From Podocnemis expansa (taxonomy: Eukaryota > Chordata > Testudines > Podocnemididae), in assembly GCA_007922195.1 (NCBI GenBank), contig ML681971.1:1034905-1098904 (forward strand): a stretch of 64,000 nucleotides of DNA, written 5' to 3'. Every line of letters begins with the position of its first letter. The first letter of the stretch is position 1. Of this stretch, positions 1 to 9,908 are shown in pieces. A program made the position numbers and the translations under genes. A model generated the notes under the pieces. The model had not been told where the DNA came from and searched no databases. It was given only the letters and a program-made list of their open reading frames with translations.

Positions 1-480
1 TCCTGGTGCAGACATAGCCTCACTGTCTTTTCTCTTTCTCCCAGGCTCACAAAGAATTCTTTCTCTGTTTAAAAATCTAGCTCTAGCATTCTTTAATTTA
101 ATTTTTCTTTAATTACTTTTTCTCTCTTCTCTAGCATTCTTTCACTACAACATTATTTTCCTCTTTTTCCCCCTCTCTTTCCAAGTAGCCTATTCTTTCT
201 CTCCTATTTTGTTTAATTTTTTTCTTTTTAAAATTTTTTCTAAATTTCTTTTTCTCTCTACGCTAAAATCTCTTATTACAACATTCTTTTATCTTTTTCC
301 AACTAAACTATTCGTGCTTTCCTATTTACTTTTCTTTTTAATTTTTTCTTTAATTTCTTTTTCTTTCTGCTCTAAAGCATTTTATCACAGCTTTCTCTCT
401 TATTTCATTTCTTTAATTTCTTTCTCTTTCTCAGCCACACATGCCCAATTATGCACAAAAGCATATTTTTCTACAAAATA
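1..480. repeat. Pyrimidine-rich imperfect tandem repeat
   Basis: The stretch is almost entirely C and T on the plus strand. A motif of the form GCTCTAGCATTCTTTCACTACAAC followed by CTCTTTTTCC recurs in degenerate form near 132, 259 and 368, which suggests three or so diverged units of about 110-127 bp. The 90-codon open frame at 209-481 is Phe/Ser/Leu-rich low complexity and is not a credible gene. No promoter or exon signal stands out. From 481 to 888 nothing recognisable is seen. Confidence 0.55.
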
Positions 481-888
481 GCCGACACCACCAAGCTTGT
501 ATGAAACTCTTCTGTCATGCCCAGGCTTCACAAGGCCACGCACAGTATCATGTGTTCAAGCACAAATATGCCACACATGACCAATACAAAAACATTTCAA
601 AATGGCTAACAGCACCATAGACCAAAAAATGGAATAGGGAGGGGGAGAGAGGAAGAGAGGAGGGATATATCATGATACAGGTCATAGAAACCTGTCAATA
701 ATATGATCGCGATGAGAGCTATCAATTTTGAATTACTCAGGCCTGATATACTCACTACACTTACATTCATATCATGATACTTATTTAATGGGTAACACAA
801 AACAAGCATTCAGGGTTCCTAGAGATGTGGGTAGGACAGGAGGAGAAAGTTAAGTCTGACTCTCATCTGCAGGATAAGGCACTTAGCG

Positions 889-1158
889 TCATAATTTTCT
901 ATGCCGCAGTGTCTTGCTAGTGTAGCATGGTATTCCACTGCACTTCGGGTCCCACTCATCATTTTTCACCTTGTACTTAAGCATAGCTAAGTCCCACCGA
1001 GGGCTGGCTGGGCAGCCAGTGAGCAGGATAGGGAAGCAATAACTCAGGTTGGTTCCAAAATGATACTTATACGGAAAGAGATCACACAGAGCTACAGTCC
1101 TTTCAACATTAGCTATTAAGACACAGAAAGAAGAGGACAAACTCAATACCCCTACTGC
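889..1158 (-). CDS. Candidate C-terminal exon of a PLAAT/LRAT-like gene (hydrophobic tail)
   Basis: On the minus strand an open frame follows a possible AG acceptor (GTGGAG, exon starting at 1158) and runs to a stop at 889. It begins AVGVLSLSSSFCVLIA, a hydrophobic stretch long enough for a membrane segment, then a basic, Cys-containing tail of about 70 residues. In PLAAT proteins the catalytic domain is followed directly by a C-terminal membrane anchor, and this segment would join in phase 0 to the end of the exon at 1496. The tail after the anchor is longer than is usual for the family and the acceptor lacks a good pyrimidine tract. The exon is therefore tentative: the membrane part may be real while the end point is wrong. 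Confidence 0.35.
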   Translation of the reverse strand, partial: AVGVLSLSSSFCVLIANVERTVALCDLFPYKYHFGTNLSYCFPILLTGCPASPRWDLAMLKYKVKNDEWDPKCSGIPCYTSKTLRHRKL

Positions 1159-1495
1159 CTCCACCAGACAGAGACTCTTTTCTGGGGGCTGTTTCTGGCT
1201 GGGTCTCCAGAGCTGAGCCTGAGCCTAAGAACTCATCACAATGACTAAATATTATGGGAGAGGGTAAACGCTAGAGGGGAGTTGCTATACTGTGTCTACA
1301 AGGAGTGCAGCTCAGACCCATCAGCCACCCTAGACAGAGGGGCTCCCAAGACCGCCTTAAGCCGTGTTGTGCCCCCTGAATGGGAGGCTAATTTCTGGGC
1401 TGAAGAGGCACCCACAACAACTTCAGTAAGAAAATGTATGGTGCCCACAACCCCCCACCCTGATGCCACTGGATTTACCCCATTCACATACTTAC

Positions 1496-1733
1496 TATTT
1501 CATGGTAAAACTCTGCCATGCCCAAAAGTGAAAGAGCGAAATGGATGCAGTTGTTCATCATACAATTGTACTCTGCCTCAGTATTCAGCATGTGATTTGC
1601 CTTCGCCTTGAAAGCTTCTGTACTGATTCCTTGTTTAAGTCTCAGAACATGATATTTCCCCCTCTCTTTTTCCATAGCGTCGATTCCTTGAATGCTGACT
1701 TGTCCTTTAAAAAATCCAAGAGTATTCAGTAGC
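1496..1733 (-). CDS. Catalytic-cysteine exon of a PLAAT (HRASLS)-like LRAT-domain protein
   Basis: The minus-strand frame reads a typical second half of an LRAT/NlpC-P60 domain: a KYHVL segment, a helix (STEAFKAKANHMLN), then YNCMMNNCIHFALSLLGM. NNCIHFA sits where family members carry the NCEHF motif with the nucleophilic Cys, so Cys and His are kept and the usual Glu is Ile. The exon ends in phase 0 at a strong donor (GTAAGT at 1490-1495). The 5' border is ambiguous. An acceptor after AATATTAACAG gives a start at 1733, while a weaker one at TTTAAAG gives a start at 1704, which is the one that matches the phase of the exon at 16996. PLAAT enzymes act as phospholipase A1/2 and N-acyltransferases on membrane lipids. 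No in-frame stop interrupts this exon. Confidence 0.72.
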
Positions 1734-1739
1734 CTGTTA

Positions 1740-2395
1740 ATATTCATTGTGACATGACAGAAGACAAAAGTGAGAGAGGAAAATATGTGGATTTGCCTTC
1801 CAAAAAAGTGCAGATAGAACATCCTGTGAGGGACAGGATTACTGGCAGGACCAGTACTTCATGCACATAACAAACCATCTTCTGCAACAAGATACTAAGT
1901 CCAGTAAATAAAACCAAGCAGATGACCTACAGGAAAATGTGGGATGCTACACAGCTCTGCACTTCTCCTACTTTCATTTGTTTTGGTGGGTCACATGATG
2001 TCAACTTAGAGAAAAGTCATCCTGATTGCTCAACTCACTCATCCCTATCTTCCTGCCCTTATCTGCTCAAAACTTTGATCAGACAACAGGGATGTTCATT
2101 AAAATAAAACCTCGCATGCACTATGGCTGAAATTTCCATTCGGACATGCAGTTCCCATTAACTTAGGAGATTTTAATGCTCAAGACAGCTTTGAAGCTTC
2201 CAGCCTATATTATGTCTCTGGCTACTCTTAATATCTTTCTTGGAAAAGAAGTTAAGGTCATCAATCAAAGCAAAGAAGCCTTGGGCTCCAGATTCACTAT
2301 CAAGCCCAGCAAAACTAGAGATTAAGGTAAATTCATTTTACCGTTGCATCAGCCTTCTTAGCTTCAGCATCATACTGGAAGCACATGGACAATTG
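1740..2395. other. Intronic sequence, no gene seen
   Basis: This lies between the two better LRAT-like exons on the minus strand and would be intron. No coding pattern, RNA gene or well-preserved repeat was recognised; the short open frame at 1922-2107 has no family features. Confidence 0.4.
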
Positions 2396-2399
2396 GTTT

Positions 2400-2830
2400 T
2401 CTAGTCTGACCCCCCCCCCCCAGGGGCTTTTCCCCAGGTCTGTGAAGCCTACATTCTTTGTTCCTAGATGTCTGACTTAGCATTTGACTGTATTAACCCA
2501 CATGTTGTTCAGACAAGTCCACCTTATCAAGAGATCCAGGTCAGTATTTATGATTGACCTATCACCGTCTTTATTTACTGCTCCATCAATTTTTGTTGTG
2601 CTTTGGTGCAACCAACTTGGTCCTTGCTATTCAGTCAGTTGCATCTGACCAAGTGAGTTTCAGCACATGAAAGCTTATGCGACGTGCCACCCCTCTGCGA
2701 TTTATCACGTATAAGCCTTTCCAAGATTTTTGTCCAGGATCAATGTCACACTGACAGGCCTAAAGTTATATTTTTTAAACATGTATTTGGAGCTATCTGT
2801 TATTATAAGTATTTATAACATGCCCTTCCC
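2400..2830 (-). mobile_element. Old CR1-like LINE fragment (reverse transcriptase region)
   Basis: Read on the minus strand, the segment near 2715-2770 gives NFRPVSVT, equivalent to the NYRPVSLTS block that marks CR1 and other non-LTR reverse transcriptases. The flanking DNA matches the same part of the RT only after frameshifts. The copy is strongly diverged, with a poly-C run at 2410-2421, so it is an ancient insertion within the presumed intron. From 2840 to 3400 only a faint interspersed-repeat-like stretch with no coding signal is seen. Confidence 0.55.
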
Positions 2831-3402
2831 TATGGTGGCTGGTTCCAAATGAACTGTTCAGTGATGAAAAATCCCAAGTAACCAGCAGATTGGCATGAGT
2901 AACCCAAATCCAGAAATCATCAGGAAGACAAGAAAGGCCCTGCACAGCTCAGAATTCATCTCGCAAATAGGAAGGGATGTATCTGAACTGACCTGACAAT
3001 TGAAATGACTCTTCCACCCACAATGCAATTCAATTTCTCATATCTTACTGTTGTTCCAAGAGAGCACACAGTACTTCATAGTGTTAGGGTAGAAGATGAC
3101 TTTGGAGTTTCTGGAACAGTCTTTTAAAGAAGTTGTATTCCTGAATAGCGCTGTATTATTGTAAACTTTATTCTAGCCAGCTCATTCTCTCCTCCTCCCT
3201 TAAGTTTGTTTGTCATCTTCACTTGTTTTGTCACTTTTTAATTTAGTCTGCAAGCTTTTACAGACAGGGTCCATCTGTCTAAATGTTTCTCTGATGCACC
3301 TGATACACTTCTGGATGCTAAGAAATAATTGATAGCAATAACTGATGCAAAGGATTTTGAGATGCTCTATTTTGTTTCCAAGCACATCATGGAAAAAATA
3401 TC

Positions 3403-4361
3403 TGTAATGTTGTTTTTGATGTTTTTTGGAATGCTCATGGCATGCTATATACTACTGTTATGGTAGCATCTGTCCTGCAACATCATACATATATGCAATA
3501 TGTCTCCAAATGCATCACACATGGTTTGAATAGAGGTAGACAAACAGAGCTGGGTTCAGCTGGCGAAGGCATGCATACAAGATCAAAGCAGCTTAAGCAC
3601 CCAGATTCAAGAGGACAAGATCATGCTCATTGCTGAACATGTGGGCAATCACCTGACACTGGGGGACTGGGTGTCAAGGGGGCCTGGAAAGAATAAGACA
3701 CTTTGAGCTCTATCTGGCTCTTCCTATGGATCCCATCTTCCAAGCACCATTAGGAACTGGAGACCTACTCACGGGAGGGAAGGCAGAGTATGACTGAAAA
3801 AACCAAGCCTGTGAGTAAGCTGAACATAGACTGGAACAGTGATCTTAGTTTAGCATGCAAGTTATTTTTTATTTGGTTATGGTTATCTCCTTGACTGATT
3901 AATTATCTGATTTCATATTGATTTGACTGACATTCACTTAAAATCATATTGTAATCAATAAACTTGTGTTTGTTTTATCTAAAGCAATGCAAGGTTAAAT
4001 GAGTGTGTGTAAGGCCTCACTGAGACCAAAGCTGATGCATAGCTATTTCTCTTTAAATTGACAGAAGAGTGTAAATGAGTTTGCAAGGTCTAATGGTAAT
4101 GCGCTGAACTTCACACATGACTAGTTTTCAGGGTTGCATCTGGGGCTGGGAGGGTATTTTTTGGGGGACCATCTCATGAATGGTTAGGGTCAGTGCTCTT
4201 CCACTGGTTTAGGAACTGCTTACACTCTGGTGGTTGGACATGAGCTGACTCAGGAGTACAGGCTCACACAGCAAGGCAGGGTAAGTCAAGACTTTGGAGT
4301 GGAGAATTGGGGGTGGCACAGCGGCATGCTCGTCCAGATTGCAGAAGGGGCTCTTCACACA
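3403..4361 (+). repeat. LTR-like repeat, family A, copy 1
   Basis: The unit starts near TGTAATGTTG, carries the family hallmark 'GCTCATGGCATGCTATATAC ... CTGTTATGGTAGCAT ... CCTGCAACATCATACATATAT', includes AATCAATAAAC (polyadenylation-like), and ends near GCAGAAGGGGCTCTTCACACA. The same start, middle and end recur at about 7050-7825, 45900-47137, inverted at 48977-50230, and in pieces at 5455-5600, 8670-8900, 29570-29790 and 58140-58330. A TG...CA frame, a poly(A)-like signal and fixed ends in several copies suggest solo LTRs of an endogenous retroelement, but no coding part or clear target duplication was found here. Confidence 0.5.
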
Positions 4362-4442
4362 CCATTAACTGAATAGATGGGCAACACTGAAATAAAATTA
4401 ATTAAATTCATAAGAAACAGTATGTCAGCAGTAGACCATAAT

Positions 4443-5312
4443 GGCTATGTCTACACGGGGAGTGCTTGTTTCGAAACAACACGTTTCGAAACAAGCTGTT
4501 TCGAAATAATATGTTATTTCGAAACAACTTATTTCGCTGGACAAAAACCATGTCCGCGAAATAAGGGAGTGAAATAGCAGGTCCACAGTGTGGACCTGCT
4601 ATTTCGCCTGGGGAGGGGACTGCAGGCACCCACAGGGTGCAGTGCAGAGGGGCACTGCATCCCATGGGTGCCTGCAGAGGGCTGCAGGCACCGGCGGAGT
4701 CAGGGGCAGGGCTGCGCCTCACTCCGCCAGTACCTGCAAGGGACTGCAGGCACNNNNNNNNNNNNNNNNNNNNNNNNNNNNNNNNNNNNNNNNNNNNNNN
4801 NNNNNNNNNNNNNNNNNNNNNNNNNNNNNNNNNNNNNNNNNNNNNNNNNNNNNNNNNNNNNNNNNNNNNNNNNNNNNNNNNNNNNNNNNNNNNNNNNNNN
4901 NNNNNNNNNNNNNNNNNNNNNNNNNNNNNNNNNNNNNNNNNNNNNNNNNNNNNNNNNNNNNNNNNNNNNNNNNNNNNNNNNNNNNNNNNNNNNNNNNNNN
5001 NNNNNNNNNNNNNNNNNNNNNNNNNNNNNNNNNNNNNNNNNNNNNNNNNNNNNNNNNNNNNNNNNNNNNNNNNNNNNNNNNNNNNNNNNNNNNNNNNNNN
5101 NNNNNNNNNNNNNNNNNNNNNNNNNNNNNNNNNNNNNNNNNNNNNNNNNNNNNGACAGGTAACGAGGTTTAAGTTATTTCGCAAAGACCACGGCCATTTC
5201 GAAAGAAGCGGTTTGCTTCTTTCGAAATGGCCGTGCGTCGTGTGGCCATGGCACTCCTTATTTCGAAACAACCTCTGTTGTTTCGAAATAAGGAGTGTGT
5301 GTGGACATACCC
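4443..5312. mobile_element. Harbinger-like long-inverted-repeat element (TTTCGAAA family), copy 1
   Basis: Ends are GGCTATGTCTACAC and, inverted, GGGTATGTCCACAC, flanked by AAT on both sides (4440-4442 and 5313-5315), a 3-bp target duplication. Subterminal DNA is packed with TTTCGAAATAA-type palindromes, and the two halves are inverted copies of each other, so the element is a foldback. The GC-rich interior runs into a 400-base assembly gap. Four other copies lie in this window, and one (19268-21818) holds a Myb/SANT-like coding relic, which supports assignment to PIF/Harbinger. Confidence 0.8.
4754..5153. other. Assembly gap (400 N)
   Basis: A run of exactly 400 N. It lies at the centre of a GC-rich foldback element; the intact relative at 11746-12633 shows what is probably missing, namely GC-rich tandem units around a palindrome centre. 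Open frames that pass through this gap are not real. Confidence 0.95.
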
Positions 5313-5454
5313 AATGTGTAAGTTAACAAATAAGTCTATATTAAAGAAATAAAGTAATGGTTTATTGTTTAAAAGTCAGATGTGATACACTGCACCTCCA
5401 TGCACACCCATATGGTGTGACTGTGTATCATTCACGTTCACCCTTATAGTGTAG

Positions 5455-5600
5455 CTGTGTATTGTTTAATGCAAAGTACATCATGTAAGATGTTTTTAGA
5501 ATCCTCATGGCATATTGAACCTTATTGTTATAGTAATATGACAGTTGCAATGTCATGTGTATAGTTATGAGGCTTTGCTACGTAATATCCTAAAGATGTC
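5455..5600 (+). repeat. LTR-like family A fragment
   Basis: Contains the diverged family block around 'ATCATGTAAGATGTTTTTAGAATCCTCATGGCAT', followed by a TTATTGTTATAG motif and GCAATGTCATGTGTATA. It stops where a CR1 tail begins, so it is the 5' part of a family A unit cut by the LINE. Confidence 0.4.
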
Positions 5601-5878
5601 TCTCATGTTGATAGGACAAGAAGCAATGGGCTTTAAATTACAGCAAGGAAGGTTTAAGATGGACATTAGGAAGAAAATTACTAACTGTCATGGTGATTAA
5701 CCACTGGAATAAGTTGCCTAGGCAGGTTGTGGAATCTCCATCATTGGAAGTGTTTAAGAGCAGCTTAGACAAACACCTGTCAGGGATAGTTTAAGACAGT
5801 ACTTGGTCCTGCCATGAGTACAGGGGAATGGAGTCAATGACCTCGCATGGTTCCTTCCAGTTTCTATGATTCTATGGC
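5600..5878 (+). mobile_element. CR1 LINE 3' end
   Basis: The sequence encodes, in degenerate form, the C-terminal end of a CR1 ORF2 (the HWNKLP and [11 protein letters not shown] region) and continues into the standard CR1 3' tail with TTCCAGTTTCTATGATTCTATG. It is truncated at the 5' end, as usual for CR1, and has no target duplication. The intact comparison in this window is the CR1 at 13888-14879. Confidence 0.85.
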
Positions 5879-5984
5879 TTGAGACAGGTTTAGACAAAAT
5901 TCTACAGAGCTGAGAAGTAAGTTACACCTCCTTAGGACTGATATAGAACAACAAGCTCAGCATTTCAGGAACAAAGGACTGGCC

Positions 5985-7025
5985 CAGATGCAATGGCATA
6001 CCAAGGCTATCTGGCGCCCAGGGGCCAAGTCACATTTGCCTCCCCACCCCACCCAGTCTCATGCCTTGCTTCCCACCCTGTGCAACTCCTCCTGGCACAG
6101 GGCAGGAAGGGTCCCATTGGCTGGGGCTCCCTCCTGCTCTGTGCTGGGGGTGGGGTGATGCAGAGGGCAAGGGAAGCTTGAGACAAGTGGGGGAGGCAAA
6201 TGAGAGAGTCCCCAAGGCATCAGATAGCCTCTCCCAGGCTACAGGGGGGCATCTGGTTGTCCCCACACCAGGACCAGATTAAGGGGTCCTGGCTCAGTTA
6301 TTCCAGTTTTGGGGCACCAGTGCTGTCCCCACCCTCCCACCACATGGGTCAGAGGCAGCTGGGAGACCACACCACAGCCTCTGGTGCAGAGGTGGGCGTG
6401 GTGGCTGGGACCAGAGGTTGTGCCACCTTCTCTCCACTGCAGATGTAGAGAAGTGTTTCTGGGTGCCCTGCCCCTGGCCAGCTGCCTCTCCCCAGTGGCG
6501 GAGTGAGGGCTAGCATGGGGCTGCTTCTTTTGGAGGCAGGGCCCTGGAGCAGGCCCATTCTGCAGAGTTCAGGCAACTTCATCCCTGCCCCTCCCCCAGT
6601 GCTGAATGGACCCTCTCCAGGGCCTGGGGGTGAGGTTGCCTCCATTTAGAGTTGGGGGAGACTGGGGTGAAGTGCCTGAATTCCATGTAATGGGCTCACT
6701 TCAGGGCCCTGCCCCCCAAAAGCAGCAGCTCCACGTTGGCCTACTCTCTGCCCCCTTGGGAGGGGCAGCCAGCAGGGAGCAGGGCAGTGAGGAAGCTGCT
6801 CTGTGTCTTCAGTGAAGGGAGGGTTGGTGCAGTTTCTGGCCCTGGCCCCCATACGGTGCTAGGGGCTGTGGCGTGGCTACCCTACTGCCTCTGGCCTGTG
6901 CAGTGGGAGGGCCAGAGTGGCACCAGTGACCCAAAACTAGACAGCCTGAGCCAACTCAGGACCCCTCTAATCAGGCCCTGGTGAGGGGCTGGCCAGGCAC
7001 CACTGTGCCGCCTAGTGCCTCACTC
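5985..7025. mobile_element. GC-rich DNA-transposon remnants, including a hAT-like unit at 6269-6980
   Basis: The inner unit has inverted ends CAGGACCAGATTAAGGGGTC (from 6269) and, from the right, CAGGGCCTGATTAGAGGGGTC (to 6980), a CAG...CTG pattern seen in hAT elements. No matching 8-bp target duplication was found (CCCCACAC against GTGAGGGG), so the ends may be altered or the call may be wrong. The surrounding 5985-6268 and 6981-7025 look like an outer element of similar composition. The many overlapping open frames here on both strands are by-products of high GC content. Confidence 0.5.
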
Positions 7026-7049
7026 TCCCCCTCCCCCGCATCCTAGCTC

Positions 7050-7825
7050 TGTACACCGTTGCTCATATGTCAACAAATGAACCCACAAAGGACCTCAAGT
7101 GATCCAGGGCATGGGGGGAGCCATAAACAGACATTGTTACCTGACCCTGGGGTCCAAGAGAGGGTGAAGGAACATTTTAAAAAGGAGAGAGATTTTGCAA
7201 TCTGTCTCTTCCAGCTCTACCTATACATACCACCAAGAACTAAAATGCCAACCCAGGGGAGAGCCTGACTTTGGTGGCAGCCCAACCAGCATATGGTGAG
7301 AATCTCCTAAGACTGTGAAGGTTGCCGATAGTGTTAAGCCTAGTTTAGAATGTTTCATGTTGGCCAAATCTCACTTATTTTACTCTGATTTGTGGTCACT
7401 TAAAATCTTTCTCTAGTTAATACATTTGTTTGTTTGATCTAAAGCTGTGCTTGTGATTTAAAGTTTATTAAGTCTCCATTTGAGATGACAAGGCAGGCAC
7501 ATAAAAATTTCTTTGATAAATTGATGAACCAATGAGCTTGCAATAGACAGAACTGAACATTGCAAGAAGGCAGCTCCTAGGGTTGCCTTTGGGACTGGTG
7601 GTGCAGGATAAGGTCATACCATAGCATGATCCCAAGATTGACTGGCGAGAAGCATTCACTCACTCAGTTTGCTTGTTTGGCTGTGTAGGCGGTGTGTGGG
7701 CTGATACAGGAATGGGAAGGGGTGACACATGGAGGCCAAGTAAGATGGGCTCAAGGAGTGAGGGATTGGCATGACACAGCAATATACCAGTCCAGAATGC
7801 AGAAGGGAATGCCACATCTAATAAT
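7050..7825 (+). repeat. LTR-like repeat, family A, copy 2 (3' part)
   Basis: Shares with the copies at 3403 and 45900 the block 'TTTGATCTAAAGCTGTG', the internal AATGAGCTTGCAA and CAGAACTG region, and the end CAGTCCAGAATGCAGAAGGGAATGCCACA. The 5' part is diverged. No coding sequence is seen. Confidence 0.45.
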
Positions 7826-8245
7826 TTTAAGTGTGTAATCAATATTGGCCCACTGCTAACTTGGCAGTTTAGGAAGGTTAGCCTATGGCCAGGGCCAGCT
7901 CAAGGGGTTGTGGCACCCCAAGCCAAATTTTGCTTTGGTGCCCTCCCATCTCACTAATGTAAGTTGAAAAAATGTTTTCCAAAGTGTATATACAACCTAA
8001 AATTCAAATAGCAAGATCAATTCATTTCTTTAATCTAAATATGAATATAAAATAATATTGATGAATTTAAATTTACTTAATAAGTAACATTTATCATGTA
8101 CACACTAAAAATTTGCTCTCTCTCAGTCCCTAGGTGTCTCAAGTTGACATCCAAAAACTGAGGCAGTGTGAGGGAGATGGGGGGGAGAGAATAAGTGTCT
8201 GCTTTTGAAAACTTACCTGATGCACATGATTTCCCAAAGGCCACA
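7826..8245. other. No gene; one possible DNA-transposon end
   Basis: At 7886 the DNA reads CAGGGCCAGCTCAAGGGG, a typical start for a hAT-like non-autonomous element, but no partner end was found. The rest is AT-rich with no recognised feature. Confidence 0.3.
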
Positions 8246-8362
8246 GAGCAAAGAACAGCAAAACAAGCAGAGCTTTGTGGCACTTTTAATGACTATTGTG
8301 CCACATGACTCCTTGTTTGTTTTGCTGAACTATGGTAGACTAACATGGCAACCTCTCTGGAA
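8246..8362. mobile_element. Short foldback SINE
   Basis: A SINE start on the plus strand (AGCAAAACAAGCAGAGCTTTGTGGCAC) is followed after a few bases by the same region inverted (GTGCCACATGACTCCTTGTTTG, then GACTAACATGGCAACCTCTCTGGA). It is the shortest tail-to-tail SINE pair in the window. Confidence 0.6.
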
Positions 8363-8669
8363 TTTCTCTTCATGAAGGAAGGGTTTAGGGATCTAAACAT
8401 CAGGTTTAACTCCTGCAGGTTTGAACTGTAGCAGGATCACCTTGGCTTGCTATCACTATGAGGTAGCCAGGTGGAATTCAAAGCAGTAATCTTTCAGATG
8501 AGATCTTAAAAATCCAGGACACATCCTGGGCTCCAGACCAGCTCTCTCTCTCACCTCCTATGGGACTTGTGACACACCTCTTTCTTTCTCTATACCTTCA
8601 CTGGTTAGCCTGTAAGTTCTTTGGAACAAGGGCTGTCTGTCTTTCCATTTCTGCAGTACCCTGCTGTCA

Positions 8670-8900
8670 CCGGATGCACATCTGTGCACCCTGGGTTATG
8701 ATCAATATCATGATTTTCCTGTTCACTTGTACACTGTGATTGTATGATTTGTTGCCAATTACCTCACACAATGTTTCTTTGTGGATGCTCCTAACCTATT
8801 CTACATGACTAGTATGATGCCATGTTTCCTACAACTTCTTGCTTGTGCACAGACATGTAGCATGTTTAGCATGGCTCAGGGGGTTGGTGAAAGGAAAACA
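8670..8900 (+). repeat. LTR-like family A fragment (5' part)
   Basis: Carries a diverged version of the family start and middle: CTTGTACACTGTGATTGTATG, TGGATGCTCCTAACCTATTCTAC, then a TTTCCTACAACTTC block and ACATGTAGCATGTTTAGCATGGCTCAG. It is followed directly by SINE sequence. The stretch 8370-8669 before it shows only a faint, old interspersed repeat. Confidence 0.4.
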
Positions 8901-9029
8901 GAGCTCTATCCCAGCAGCAAGCAAAACCTGAGAGAAGCAGCAAAAACAGGGCAATTGAGGTGGATCAGAAGAGACAATGGGATCGCCTCTGCCTACAGAA
9001 GGGGTGGGGGAGAGTTTTGGAACAAAAAA

Positions 9030-9240
9030 CAAACAAGGAGCCCCGTGGCGCATAAAGACTAACAAGTTTATTTATTGCATGAGCTTTTGTGGAAGAAAAT
9101 CCCACTTTGTTAGATGCTTTGAAGAAGATGAAAACATGAAAGCCCATGTGATAATTAAACCTGTAAGTCTTTACGTGCCACAGGACTCCTTGCCTTTTTT
9201 TTTTTTTTGCTGAACTAGACTAACAGGGCTGCCCCTTTGA
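9030..9240. mobile_element. Foldback (tail-to-tail) SINE pair
   Basis: A forward SINE copy (AACAAGGAGCCCCGTGGCGC, ACTAACAAGTTTATTTATTGC, CATGAGCTTTTGTGG, AATCCCACTTTGTTAGATGC) is followed directly by an inverted copy ending with CACAGGACTCCTTG and TGCTGAACTAGACTAACAGG. Both arms match the turtle tRNA-derived SINE. The two outer ends are both SINE heads, so the pair forms a large hairpin. Confidence 0.75.
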
Positions 9241-9528
9241 CACTTGGAAAAGTTTGTTTTCACTCCTCACCCGTCCCATTCTGGCAGAGGTGATTTCTTT
9301 GTCTCTTCTGAGCCACCTCAATCAGCATATCTTTGTAAAAACAAACAAGGAGCTCTGTGGCACTTAAAGACTAACAAATTTATTTATTGCATGAGCTTCT
9401 CCCACTTTGTCAGATGCTTTGAAGATGAGGGACATTACAGAATTCTGTAATGTCCCTCATTCTCAAAGTGTCTGACAAAGTGGGATTTTCTCCCACAAAA
9501 CTTTATGTGATAAATAAATGTGTTAGGT

Positions 9529-9854
9529 CAGTGGTTTCCAACCTTTTCAAGTATGAGGACCCCTTTTTAACATCAAAATATTTGGTGGACCTCCAAGCAA
9601 TAATTGTTATCAGTCACTGACTGCAGACAGCGGCACTGCAGAAGGGCAGTGGAGGACCTGGCCCCTGCCTGCTCCCAAGGGGTGGGGGTCATATCAAGGG
9701 TGTGCCTGCTCACAGCAGGGAAATACAATTCATTTAGAGCCCTCTCCAATGTGGATCACTGGCCAGCAGTGGCTGGGGCCAGATGCATTCACAGACCCCT
9801 TGCAAAACTACATGGACACCCAGGGGTCCCTGGACCACAGGCTGGGAATCACTG
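9529..9854. mobile_element. Non-autonomous hAT element (326 bp)
   Basis: Termini are CAGTGGTTTCCAACC and, from the right, CAGTGATTCCCAGCC. The flanks are an exact 8-bp target duplication, TGTTAGGT (9521-9528 and 9855-9862). This is the signature of hAT transposition, of the Charlie-like 'CAGTGGTTC' group. It sits inside the right arm of a SINE pair. The open frame at 9604-9867 has no transposase features. Confidence 0.9.
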
Positions 9855-9908
9855 TGTTAGGTTTTAAAAATGCCACAGGACTCCTTGTTTATTTTTATTA
9901 AACTAGAC

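Noticed and set aside
4408..5326. Long open frames of 190-287 codons on both strands
   Set aside because: Most of their length is the assembly gap (N); the rest is Harbinger-like foldback sequence.
5993..6984. Cluster of overlapping open frames in GC-rich DNA
   Set aside because: Frames overlap on both strands, have no domain, and lie within a hAT-like element with CAGG(A/G)CC ends.
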